DNA of 64,000 nucleotides from Acytostelium subglobosum LB1 (taxonomy: Eukaryota; Evosea; Eumycetozoa; Acytosteliales; Acytosteliaceae): positions 124,001 through 188,000 of the forward strand of contig NW_012236512.1 in the NCBI RefSeq assembly GCF_000787575.1, in the 5' to 3' direction. The position numbers were made by a program, and so were the translations under genes. A model generated the notes under the pieces. It did not search any database, was not told the DNA's origin, and saw only the letters and a program-made list of their open reading frames with translations. Shown here one piece after another: positions 46,729 through 57,115 of this stretch; positions within the stretch are counted from its first letter, which is position 1, and each line of letters starts with the position of its first letter.

Positions 46729-48668
46729 TCAATCTCTGGATGATGATCCAGACTCTACTTCAAGTGAGCCAACAGGATGGATAAGACTCTGTTTCTCAAG
46801 TGTCGGGTTGTTACTTGAGGAAGAGGAGGAGGAGGAGCGTCGGGATGGTATACATCCACAGCACTTCCTGCGCCACTTGCCACATCGTCTTTTGATTGCC
46901 TCACGTGATGTCAAGCAGGCAAAGATACAGATGCCACTGGTGACGATGACAGAGATGACAGAGGCGATGGTGATAGTCTTCCAATTGAGATGGGCGTTGC
47001 AGTTGGGTCCAAAGTATCCAGCGCGACAGTTGGAGCAGTCATCACCATAGTAGCCGGTGGTCGGGTCGCACAGACAACTGCCATCGGGCTGGCAATCTCC
47101 GTGTCCACGACATGTGTCGCTGGCCAGGCAATAGACAGAACATTGGTCCGCGGGGTAGTAGCCCGGGGCGCACTGGCATGCGTTAGTGGTGCACGTCGTG
47201 TTTCCTTGGCAGAGGTTTGGACAGAGCGAGTCGGATGCTCGCATCACAACAGAGCTACCATCGTCCATCCTAAGGAATGCCATCACAGTGTTCTCTCCAT
47301 TGGACATGCGACATGACACTGCCTTCTTCCCACCACTTGTCTTGTATCCCAAGTTCTTGATCTCGGCTGTTAACGAGTTGATCTGATACAATGTATCAGT
47401 GGTGCAGAGGTAATAGAAGCCCTCACCCGACATTGTAGTGTCCAGTATGTCCACCTGGATGGAGGGTTGAGTGTTAGCATCAATGGATCAATCATTCAAT
47501 CAAACAAACATGACTTACATCTTGGTCTCTAAGAGTCCAATGTATTTTGGCTTGGAATGACTTGGCCAAGTAGGACTTGGAGTTGTTGGTAGTGAATGTG
47601 GCGATGATAGCAACAGGCGTGATCATCAATGCGCCGTATGTGATGGTAGAGCAGTTGATGGATGATGCGAGCAGGTTGTTGGTGATGTAAGCTTGAGAGC
47701 TAACATTGTACGACATTAAATACAGGGCATTATCGTTGTTGCATGCCAGTGTTACGATGAATCCATCATCGCGACTGATGATCGATCGTTCACCAGTCAT
47801 TATAGTTTGAGTGTCAGCACTAAACTCTGGCGAGATCAATGTGAAGTTGGACATTGGCGTCGTTCCATTCAGTTTGTAGGCAGTGGCATTTGCACCTGCA
47901 GCCAGATCAATGAGTAGAGTTGATTGTCCAGATGATAATATGGACAATGTGTTGACCTTTGATTGTAAGCCTATTGCAATCGTTGAGTTGGCCAATGTCT
48001 GACCAGTGTTTGGATCGAGCATCAACAACATAGTGTCTGTGCTATTGACGTCGCCATCACAAACAAAATACAATGTACCAACTGCCGCTGGATAAGGTAC
48101 TGAGCAGTTTGAAGTCATCTGGACCATCCATTCAATCGTGCCATTGTTTGAACTATTGTATAAATAGGTGCGCGAGTCAATGAATGAGTGAATGATTGAG
48201 TATGTATATATGACCAACAACTTACTTGTATGAATAGAGTGTTGATGTCTCATTGTGATACACTATCAAGTGATCATTATGAAGTATCAATGAGAGTGTA
48301 TATGATGTTGACGTTGACGTTGATGTTGTGATATTGCTAGTCCAATGTATATAAGATGTATTATAACTCATTCGTTGTAGTTGTATCTGTCCACCACTTG
48401 TTATAAATGGTACAATGAATGATTGATCGAGTAGTATGACTACATTAAAGTCTACCAATGATGATGAAGTTGTTGTTGTTGTTGTATTATATTGAGACCA
48501 AAGTGACCATTGCATTTGATTGATTATAGGGTCTGATGTATATGAACAACCTGTTCGATAAGGATCATGATTGATCTGTGACCAATCTGTATCGCCATTG
48601 TTAATGGCTAATGTAACAGTCACCAACAACAACAATACTAATGATATTATAACAAACAAAGACTTCAT
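46729..48668 (-). CDS. Type I membrane protein with beta-propeller-like ectodomain and EGF-like repeats
   Basis: Three exons (48668-48226, 48152-47519, 47454-46729) give 600 residues. A strong signal peptide (MKSLFVIISLVLLLLVTVTL) is followed by a 400-residue ectodomain with many N-glycosylation sites and short strands in a propeller-like pattern (NHDPYRTGCSY, TLYFVCDGDVN, TDTLYQINSLT). Next come cysteine-rich EGF/laminin-type repeats (CPNLCQGNTTC, CLASDTCRGHGDCQPDG, CDPTTGYYGDDC). A transmembrane helix (ITIASVISVIVTSGICIFAC) and a basic, Ser-rich cytoplasmic tail (RRCGKWRRKCCGCIPSRR) close the protein. It probably sits at the cell surface or in a digestive compartment. I know of similar dictyostelid surface proteins but cannot name an ortholog or ligand. 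Confidence 0.8.
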
Positions 48669-48760
48669 TCTATGATGTATCTCTATCTCTTATTACTACA
48701 ACTACATTATAATATCATCTCTTGAATGACTACGTGTGAGTGAGTGAATTGCGTCGTCTT

Positions 48761-48842
48761 TGGTTTGGTCTGGCACCAGACCTGGGGTTTGTCGCGACCC
48801 CTGGGGTTGGCGAACCCGAAACTGGGTCCTTGCCAGGTCCAT
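48761..48842. promoter_or_regulatory. GC-rich island of short palindromes upstream of the EGF-repeat gene
   Basis: GGTCTGG-CA-CCAGACC forms a 7-bp stem. It is followed by GTCGCGACCCC, GGGTTGGCGAACCC and CTGGGTCC. The island lies 95-175 bases before the start codon at 48668 and close to the HYOU1 stop. Confidence 0.45.
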
Positions 48843-48905
48843 CTGCGGGGATCATGTGATTGATTGAATGAATGTTTGAATGTATTTATTATTGAGATAA
48901 TAGGC

Positions 48906-51900
48906 TTAGAGCTCATCATGTCCGTCTGACTTGTGTCCATCAGACTTCTTGTTGTTCTCAAACTCCTCATTGTTGGATGGGTCCTCACTGCCTTGATCAT
49001 CACTTTGATTGTTGTTGTTGGTGGACTCGGTGTTGGTCTCAGTGTTGGTCTCAGGCTCGGTCTGCTCTCCACCATTGTTTGTTGTCTCATCCTTGTTGTT
49101 TGCTGTCTCATCCTCACCAGCTGTCTTGTTGTCCTTGGAAGATGTTGTTGGCTTCTTTGTTGGCTTTGGAGTGGTGACCCTCTTCTTCTTCTTTAACAAA
49201 TCCTTCAACAATCTCTCCAGGTCGAATAGCTTGAACTGCACTTCGATGGTGGAGAATGGCAAGTCCTTAGTAAAGTTGGCCACTTGGTACTCGGCATGTC
49301 TGTCCTTGGCCCAGAGCGCGATGGCTTCGAGCTTGTCCGTGGCATTCTTCAGCTCCTCAACAGTTATATTGAAGTCGACTGAGATGTTGGCCAAAGTTGG
49401 CTTGATCTTGGCGAGCAAGTTCTCCAACTCCTCCAACTTGCTTGGGATCTCAGCCTTCTGAGTAACACGATGAACAATCTTTGATGTCTTTGTCTTCAAA
49501 TGCTTCAGCTTGTTTTGGTAATGAGCGATGTCATCCTCTCCATCTAATTGATTGATTGATTGAATGGTTAGTTTGTGCGGTACAAGGCGGGGAAGCCTCA
49601 AAGGGGTACTTACTATCCTCGGCATCTGACAACCAGGCAGAGACGATGTCCAACTCCTCGACAATGGACGCTCTCTCCTCGGAAGTGGAGCACTCAACGT
49701 ACTCCTCGGACTCGAGCTTGTCGCGTGTATCATAGAGGAAGGACTCTAGATTGTTCTTCTCGTGTCTCAAGTCGCGCAGTGCCTTGTCCTTGCCATCCAA
49801 AGTGTTGATCCTGGTGTTGGCGGCGGCCAACTGCTCCTTGCTCATTGGCTGAACGACTTGATATTGCACAGTGACATTGAGTGGAATACGTTGTACGCGG
49901 CTAACCAACTCTGTTGTGTACTGGGTGGTTGGAGTGTCGGTGGTATTGGCGTTGGTGGCATTGTTGGTGGCGTCCACTGTGGCGGTGGCGTTGGCAGTTG
50001 AGTTGCTTGGGATCGCCTTGGTCTTGAGTGCGTAGACGGTGATCTCGGCCTCTGCCTTCTCCAGGACGACCATTCCATTGGTGTTCAAACGGATGGAACA
50101 GTGGATCTTGGGCTTGCCAGTGAAGTTGAGCGCGGCGGATGGCACGGGCACGCCAGAGACCGTGTAGACGGCGATGTTGGCGGGTGTGTGGTCAACGTAG
50201 GTGACGTTCAATGTGAATGATTGGTTCGAGAAGAATGACAGGGTCTTCTTGATGTTGATCCTGTTGTTCTTGCGGAAGAATGATGAGGCGCTGGCCGAGA
50301 CGGCGTTGGCCGACTGCTCCTCGCCGGTCTGGTCGTCGCCGGCAGATGGTGTGGCGTTGTCATTGTCCTCATTCTCCAAGATGGGCTGGCTGGCCTCCTG
50401 CTGGTTGCTACGCACCAGCTTGACATCGATGGTATAGGGTGTGATATCTTTCAGACGAATGTCCTTGACACGGAAGTAGTGTGTGAGACCGGCGGCATAA
50501 AAGGCGGCGCCATTGGCAATTGCCTCATCACCATTCAAATGCTTGTCCAATGTACTCCTCTTCAAGAATGCCTTCAAAGTGTCCTGAACTGCTGGTATTC
50601 TTGTACTTCCACCAATCAACTCGAAGAAATCAATGTCATTCTATGTTTGATTAAACAAGTTAGTATGTGAGCGGAATAGTTCCAATGTTGATCCACTGTG
50701 ACTTACAGATGTCAAGCCGTTGGCCTCCAACAGTCTCTTCAATGGGACAACAGCGCGCTCGAGTAGAGATGCAGACAACTCTTGGAACTCCTTACGCGAG
50801 AGTGTGGCGGAGAAGTCCAAATCTCCAACAAGACTTCCAATGAATGCTTGTGCCTGTTGATTCGCGCTCAATGTCTCCTTGACCTTTGTGGCTTCCCTCA
50901 AAAGCTTGATCGTTAGCTTCTTATCATTGGTATCAATCTTTGGGTCTTGCCTAAGTAATTGGAAGATAATGGGTTGAGGGTTAGGGGCGAGGCCTAGGGC
51001 ATGGGCGAGGGTTGATGTATACATACTTCAACAATATCTGTTTGAAGTGATTGACGATGGCCATGTCAAAGTCGAGACCACCTAGGGTCTCATCCCACTC
51101 GATGGATTTGACAATGTTGTTGGTGATGGTACGGTTCTTCTTGTTCTTGGTCTCGTTAAAGACGTTGTAGTGCACCAAGGAGAGCTTGGTGGACCTGGCG
51201 CCCATGTCGTAAAAGATGGCCGTCTGGTTCTTGTCAAACGTGCGGTCCATGGCAAAGTTGAGCGAGGCGGCATTGATGTTGTTGATCAACGACAACACGT
51301 TGAGACCGCCCAGATGCGCTGCGTCCAGAATCGCCTGACGCTGCTGCTGTGTGAACCAGGGTGGCACGGCAATGACACAGTCCTTGATGTTGGTGGACTG
51401 GGTGTAGGCGTTGGCCAACTCCCTGACCTTCCTCAAGATCATTGCCATCAGCTCCTCTGGTGAGTAATAACTCTCGTCATCATACGTCACCCTATAAGTA
51501 TTCCTATCTGTATCATTGGTCACCTGATAACCCAGTGAGCCCAAACCAATCTGTTGAACAATGTCCTCTTGATAAGTCGATCCCAACAAAGAGTCGAACA
51601 TTGAGTATACTTGTTGAGGGTTCCTGACCCACTATGATCATTTGTTGTTGTTAGTGGATGTGATTGATTGATTGATTGAATGAATGAATGAGTGACACAA
51701 GGGGACACTTACAAGGTTGGCTGCATCTGAACCAAAGACACGTTCATCTCTGAACCATCCTACTTGTGAGGGTGTCTTACGTTGACTCTGTTCGTTGAGT
51801 ACGATTTCGAATGCACCTGGTCGGACCATACCGATCTTGAATGATTGTGCACCAACATCAATTCCAATGACGATGGCACTTGAATAACAAACAACATAAG

Positions 51901-51952
51901 ACAACAATAAAAGACCAGTGATCAACACTGTCCTAGATATATTCATCTTCAT
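48906..51952 (-). CDS. GRP170/HYOU1, ER-lumenal Hsp70-family chaperone
   Basis: Five exons (51952-51713, 51631-51027, 50950-50707, 50640-49614, 49543-48906) give 917 residues. A signal peptide ([21 protein letters not shown]) precedes the Hsp70 nucleotide-binding domain ([62 protein letters not shown]). The beta-sandwich is interrupted by an acidic, Asn/Ala/Thr-rich insertion. A helical lid with [11 protein letters not shown] and an acidic C-terminal tail follow, ending in the ER retrieval signal HDEL. GRP170 acts as nucleotide exchange factor for BiP and holds unfolded proteins. Two in-frame start codons (51952 and 51946) are equally possible. The HDEL makes ER residence certain. Confidence 0.96.
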
Positions 51953-53009
51953 TATATTATATATTATTATGGTGTTACAATATATGTATATATTTTGTAT
52001 ATGTTTAAAATGTGTGAACTAATGAATGAATGAATTAGGATTAGATTCTGTCGTCTTTGCATTTCACATTTCAGATGATGACACCCAAGATTGGTGACGA
52101 GGCATTAGTGTGTGACACGACAGATCCAACGGAAATTAAAAAAAGGATGTTGTGCGACAGGAGGATAATGAGGATCTTCAACATGACACAGGTCCAAGGC
52201 ACATGGCACAATCACAATGTAATGGTACTTCCATCATGATATCATTAATGTCATTCAATCAATCAATCAAATATTCATTGACAAACAAAAATAGTATGAG
52301 TAGAAAGCGAATCGATCGAGATGATGCATACAGGTGGATTGAATACCAGAGCGTCGGTATTACAAACTGCGGTGATTATAACATTGCAGTTTGAACACTG
52401 ACACTTGGTCATTCCATTGGTAAGCATCATCTCACTCGATTCGATAACATAATAATCATGTTTAGTTGTTACTCTGAGTTTGAAGTATTTGGTATTTGTT
52501 TGTGTGGATGATTGAATGATTGAATGAATCGAGATTAGTTCGAACTGTTTGATCATTCTCCAACCAACAACAAAACCATTTAAATTTCAAACTGTTTATT
52601 GATTGGGATAACGTTATTTGGTTCCAAAGGAGACGAGAATCTAAAGATTGATTGGACATCCAACATCAAACATTTTGAATGTTAACTTAAATACTTCATG
52701 ATTCAAATAAAATGTACTTATAACTTATAATTAATATTTGTTGAGCAAATATTACCATCTACATTGAGACAACATTGCCCTAAAGCGAGGAAAGGACTTG
52801 TTGTTGGAACCCCGAACAACACAACCCAATAAATAAAAGATATTTTTTCATCTGGATCGCGATGAGAATGGATAAAAAAAAAACAAGTTAACTTAAAGTG
52901 GCTATCAGGTGATGTCACTTGTTCCCTCTGTTCATTCATTACTTTAATTTAACTATTATACATACAACATACATATATACACCTTAACAAACAGATAATT
53001 ATATAAACA
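51953..53009. other. 1.06-kb intergenic region, with one doubtful small gene
   Basis: Mostly promoter for HYOU1 (-) and the EF-hand gene (+). A possible two-exon Cys-containing gene is listed separately. ATGA/TCAA runs flank it. No RNA gene is recognised. Confidence 0.4.
52105..52556 (-). CDS. Possible small cysteine-containing protein (doubtful)
   Basis: A two-exon model (52556-52332, 52227-52105) gives 115 residues. The first exon has KYFKLRVTTKHDYYVIES and a cysteine cluster KCQCSNCNVIITAVC; the second has CALDLCHVEDPHYPP and ends CRVTH. The donor is GTATGC and the intervening sequence carries TTGA repeats like other introns here. Against it, the N-terminus is partly repeat-encoded (IHSIIQSSTQ), there is no known family, and the opposite strand is also open in places. 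Treat it as a hypothesis. Confidence 0.2.
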
Positions 53010-53777
53010 ATGGGTCAAGCTGCAGGAAAGTTGAGCAAGGATGAGATTCAATCATTGTCCACACAGTCATCATTCTCAAAGAATGAGATCGGTGACCTCT
53101 TTGCTGAGTTCAAGAAGCATGATATCGATGGCAATGGTGCCCTCGACAGAAATGGTATGAATGCTCATCTATAGGTGACCTACATCTCATGAGTTACTAA
53201 TGTCAATCAATCAAATATAAAGAGTTCATCTCTTTCTTCAAGACTCGTTTGCCAAAGCAGTCTGCTGCTCAGTTGAACAATCTGTTTGATGCCTTTGACA
53301 CTGATGGAGTATGTAATCATATCGACATTCATTCCAAATAACATGACACTAACATCATTGTAATCACTCTAGAGCGGATCCATTGACTTCAAGGAGTTGG
53401 TCATCTCCCTCTCAATCATTGGAAAGGGTACACCAGAGGAGAAGTTGGGCTTCATGGTATGTTATCAATCAATCGCGACACAACAAGTCAGGATTCCATG
53501 TTCATTCATACAATCAATCAATCAATCAATCACTTTTTAGTTTGATATTTATGACAAGGACAAGAGTGGAACTCTGGAGAAGGGTGAGATTGATGAGTTG
53601 ACCAGGACAATGGTCTCTGTTGGAAAGGCAATGGGCAAGGGTGACAAGGATATCACTGTTTTTGTTGAGAAGCTCATCCAAAAGATCGATGTTGACAAGA
53701 GCACCACCATCACTCGTTCCGAGTGGATCACCCAGGGCTCCAGGAGTCCATCCGTCATCACCCTGCTTGGTATCTAA
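53010..53777 (+). CDS. Four-EF-hand calcium sensor, probably N-myristoylated (calcineurin B/NCS-like)
   Basis: Four exons (53010-53154, 53223-53308, 53373-53456, 53541-53777) give 183 residues. The N-terminus MGQAAGKLS fits an N-myristoylation signal. Four loops are visible: DIDGNGALDRNE, DTDGSGSIDFKE, DKDKSGTLEKGE and DVDKSTTITRSE. The first three have all calcium ligands; the fourth has Thr at position 7 yet keeps the key acids. The tail TQGSRSPSVITLLGI resembles neuronal calcium sensor-type ends more than calcineurin B, so I keep the name general. It likely sits at membranes and responds to cytosolic calcium. Introns 1 and 2 interrupt EF loops. AATAAA lies at 53825. Confidence 0.88.
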
Positions 53778-53911
53778 ACTACCAAACAGCAAGTAACCAT
53801 TCCAATCCATTCAGTTAGTACATGAATAAATAAAGGTCTCGCGAGAAACTTGGAATGTTTCTCATTTTCAAATTGTCCAGTCAACTCCTAGATAGAGATA
53901 GATAGATAGAT

Positions 53912-55261
53912 ATGATACATCAAAGGAGACTATTCAGTAGTATTGCTCGAGCACCGTTGACATCACTCTATGTCTGGGGTGCATCATGGAGAGGACAATT
54001 GGGTCTAGGCGACAATGTAACATCATGCTACACACCCAAGCGCATGACCGCATTGCCATCACTCTTGTCCAACAACATCAACATAACAACAGGATCATAT
54101 CATGCAATGTTACAGAGTAAGGCATGTGTAGCATATCTCAAACAGGAATGAGTGAATGGCTGACTGACTCCATGTGCAGCAGGTGACAACAGATTATGGG
54201 TATGGGGCGAAGGTTCGCTTGGCCAGCTAGGTCTGAACGATGGCAATAGGACACATTCAACACCAATAGAGCATCAATGGTTCACAAACAAACATATTGT
54301 TACATTGGGTTGTGGAGGATATCATACTGTTGTATGCTTGCAGGAGCCAGATGGAACATTCAACACCTACTCATTTGGTCGTAACAATGAAGGACAACTC
54401 GGTCTCAACAGTACTGCCACGATCATATCACAACCGCAACCAATCAATGAGCTTAGAGGTATGCGAGTCGATCATATATCATGTGGGCCCAACTACACTG
54501 TTGTTGTGACGCGCGATAAGTAAGTATCGTATGACGAGGAATGATTGTCAATCGAGTGACATGACTAACATTGTCAATCAAGTGGAGTTTATTCCTTTGG
54601 AATGAATGATATGGGTCAGTGTGGACATGGACAAGGTAGAATGGAGGTCATTGGCACACCAAAGAGGATAGAGAGCATGGATGGAGTGAAGGGCATCAAC
54701 AAGGTGTGCAATGGATGGGGTCACACCATGGTCTTGGCTGATGATGGTCACCAATTGCTTACCTGGGGATCAAACATGCATGGACAATGCGGCATTGGAG
54801 TCAAGAGCTCAGATGTCGTGAAGACTCAGCCCATCAAGTCACTCGACCCTGGCAACAAGATCATTGACATATCATGTGGCTCAGCTGCATCTATTGCCGT
54901 GGTGTCTTCTCAAGATGGCAACGACACATACATCTGGGGATCATGTGGAGATGGAAAGCTGGGCGGCAATCAAACTAGCGATCAGCTGACGCCAGAGAGG
55001 ATGCATACACTGCCACGAAACGTGAAGCAGGTGTCCTTTGGCACCGATCATTGTATTGCCCTGTGCTCAGACAATCGAATGTTTGGCTGGGGCTTTGGCC
55101 AGCATGGTGCACTGGGCGTAGGCGGTGCAAGCGATCAACTGCGCGTCTACAAGACACCCGTGGAGATACCATCGCCAGAGCTGGACAACAAAGACATCCT
55201 GCACGTTGAATGTTCGATTGATACATCATTCGCGATCGTCAGAGACAGAGAAGTAAACTGA
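53912..55261 (+). CDS. RCC1-repeat beta-propeller protein, probably mitochondrial
   Basis: Three exons (53912-54116, 54180-54519, 54583-55261) give about 407 residues. Six or seven RCC1 repeats are seen (LYVWGASWRGQLGLGD, LWVWGEGSLGQLGLND, TYSFGRNNEGQLGLNS, VYSFGMNDMGQCGHGQ, LLTWGSNMHGQCGIGV, TYIWGSCGDGKLGG, MFGWGFGQHGALGVGG). The start MIHQRRLFSSIARAP looks like a mitochondrial presequence, so the protein may be related to RCC1L/WBSCR16, which acts in mitochondrial ribosome assembly. That sub-assignment is inference. The exon 2 acceptor is ambiguous: CAG at 54179 or 54182 changes only one residue. Confidence 0.85.
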
Positions 55262-55309
55262 TTGATCAATTGATTGCATTGCATTGTACATATGACGACG
55301 GTCGATCGA

Positions 55310-56185
55310 TCACTTTACTTTCAACTTCTTCAAGTAACGCTGCTTGTCTCCATCGTCTTTGTCGATGCCAGTGCTTCGCTTGAGTGAGGAACCCGCCTCG
55401 TCGTTGCTAGAGTCGTCGTCTTCGTCATCGTCTTCGTCCTCGTCCTCTTCGTCGTCTTCTTCTTCGTCGTCCTCATCGTCGTCCTCTTCGTCGTCCTCCT
55501 CAGCCACCCGCAGATGGATGGTAAACGATCGGTTCGACGAGGAGTGGCTCCACTTGAGGTACTGTTGCTGCGTTATCGTGAAGCTGACCAGCGGCAGCGT
55601 CTCGCAGATATCGGCCCATATCTGCGGCTTGTCATTGATCTTGATCATCGCACTGCCCGAGCCATAGACGCGGATCTGGTACTTCTTGGGCGGCGGCGTC
55701 ACAAACAGGAAGAGGAAGCTGCGGTAGACGCCCTCGCCCGTCGACACAAAGATGATGGTGTGCTCCTCCTGCTTGAGCAGCAGGCACGAGGTCTCGGTGC
55801 CCTTGGGCAGCGGCGACATCATCGTCATGCGGAAGAACTCTGTCTCGCGCTCCTGATCGTGCAGGTACACCGAGTCCAATCGATGATGCTCGGTGAAGTG
55901 CTTCTCAATGTCCTTGGGCAGCATCGACGTCTGGGCTGCGCATCCCAGTATCTTGCTGAGTGGACACGGTCCCTTGCGATGCTGACAATGTTCCTCATGC
56001 TCCTTCTTCTTTGTATCCTTCATCGCGAATGTCTCGCCGCACCCATCGACATAGTTGCAACACATCTGATTCGCTTCATCAATCAACTTCTCCACAGTAT
56101 AGTTCCTCCTCGGGTTCTTTGGCCATTGTCGCTTGCCTATGAGGTATGTGATGATCGTGTCAATGATCATGTTGTGATCGATCAC

Positions 56186-56220
<35 letters not shown>

Positions 56221-56392
56221 ATCATATGAACATACACTTTGGACAAGTCTTGGTCGATGGCAACAGACAGGACTCGCATGTCCAGAAGTCGCAGTAGTCA
56301 CAACAGAATGACTTTGTAAAGTTGTTGGTGTAGCATATACAGCACTCCACTATGCTGCTGTCGACAATGACGACATCCTTGCCCAGTCCCAT
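55310..56392 (-). CDS. SIAH/TRAF-like zinc-finger protein with degenerate RING and acidic tail
   Basis: Two exons (56392-56236, 56184-55310) give 343 residues. The first exon encodes a RING-like cysteine set (CCICYTNN, CCDYCDFWTCESC, TCPK). With the only available acceptor the last expected cysteine becomes Leu, so the RING may not bind its second zinc normally. The second exon has SIAH-type fingers (CCNYVDGCGETF, HEEHCQHRKGPCP, LGCAAQTSM, HFTEHH), then a beta-rich substrate-binding region (SFLFLFVTPPPKKYQIRVYG). A 45-residue run of Asp and Glu, with poly-Ser, precedes the basic end QRYLKKLKVK. SIAH proteins are E3 ubiquitin ligases; whether this one is active is unclear. The intron is almost pure TTGA repeat. 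Confidence 0.75.
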
Positions 56393-56679
56393 TAATGATG
56401 ATTATGCCTGTTGTTGTTGTTTGTTGCTGCAAGAAGGCCTTCTTTCTTTCTCTCGAGATATGTAATAATGGAGATGAAGGGTATCTATCTCTATCTGTAT
56501 ATATACTTAAACATATACTATATTATAGTTGTTTACAACAACAGCAAACAGCGCAGCAAGAAGGATGATTATTATTATTATTATTATTATCCAATTAGAT
56601 TGAGAGAGAGAGCAAGATGTTTCGCAAAGAGAGTAGTGTTTGTTCTTCGAACTTGAACTGTTCATTCATTTGATCTCTT

Positions 56680-56779
56680 CAACTTTATTATCTTGAGATA
56701 CATTACAGTACATCATGATGATAATGAATCATTATTATCATCATGATGTACTGTAATGTATCTCAAGATAATAAAGTTG
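56680..56779. repeat. Perfect 46-bp inverted repeat with 8-base loop
   Basis: The arms 56680-56725 and 56734-56779 are perfect reverse complements, with GAATCATT between. The arm begins CAACTTTATTATCTTGAG. Transcribed from either strand it would fold into a 100-base hairpin. It lies in the gap between the SIAH-like gene start (-) and the ankyrin gene start (+). Confidence 0.95.
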
Positions 56780-57115
56780 TTGATTAGTATAATGTACTTA
56801 GCTCACTCATTGATATCAACGCCAATTCCTCTCAATGAATCAAACAAACATCTCCTGTCAACAGTTCAAAACTCTACACTATGGTTGTGATGGAATGCGA
56901 GTGAGCAATGGATGATGGGCAGTTGGTTGGATGGTTGGTTTGTTGGGGCCAAAGGATCATCGGAAACAGAGGATCATTGGAACCATTCCATTGATATCCA
57001 GCTCGATGAGAATGATTTCTTTGAAATCACACTTTTGCAACCTTCATTGTGTAAGATTGCTCAATCAATCAATCATCCAATCATTCAGTTGACCACAACA
57101 TGTACAGATACAACA

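Noticed and set aside
56912-57115. Upstream in-frame extension of the ankyrin gene
   Set aside because: It includes TCAA repeat and poor context; the ATG at 57116 starts a poly-Thr/Gln head typical of this protein type.
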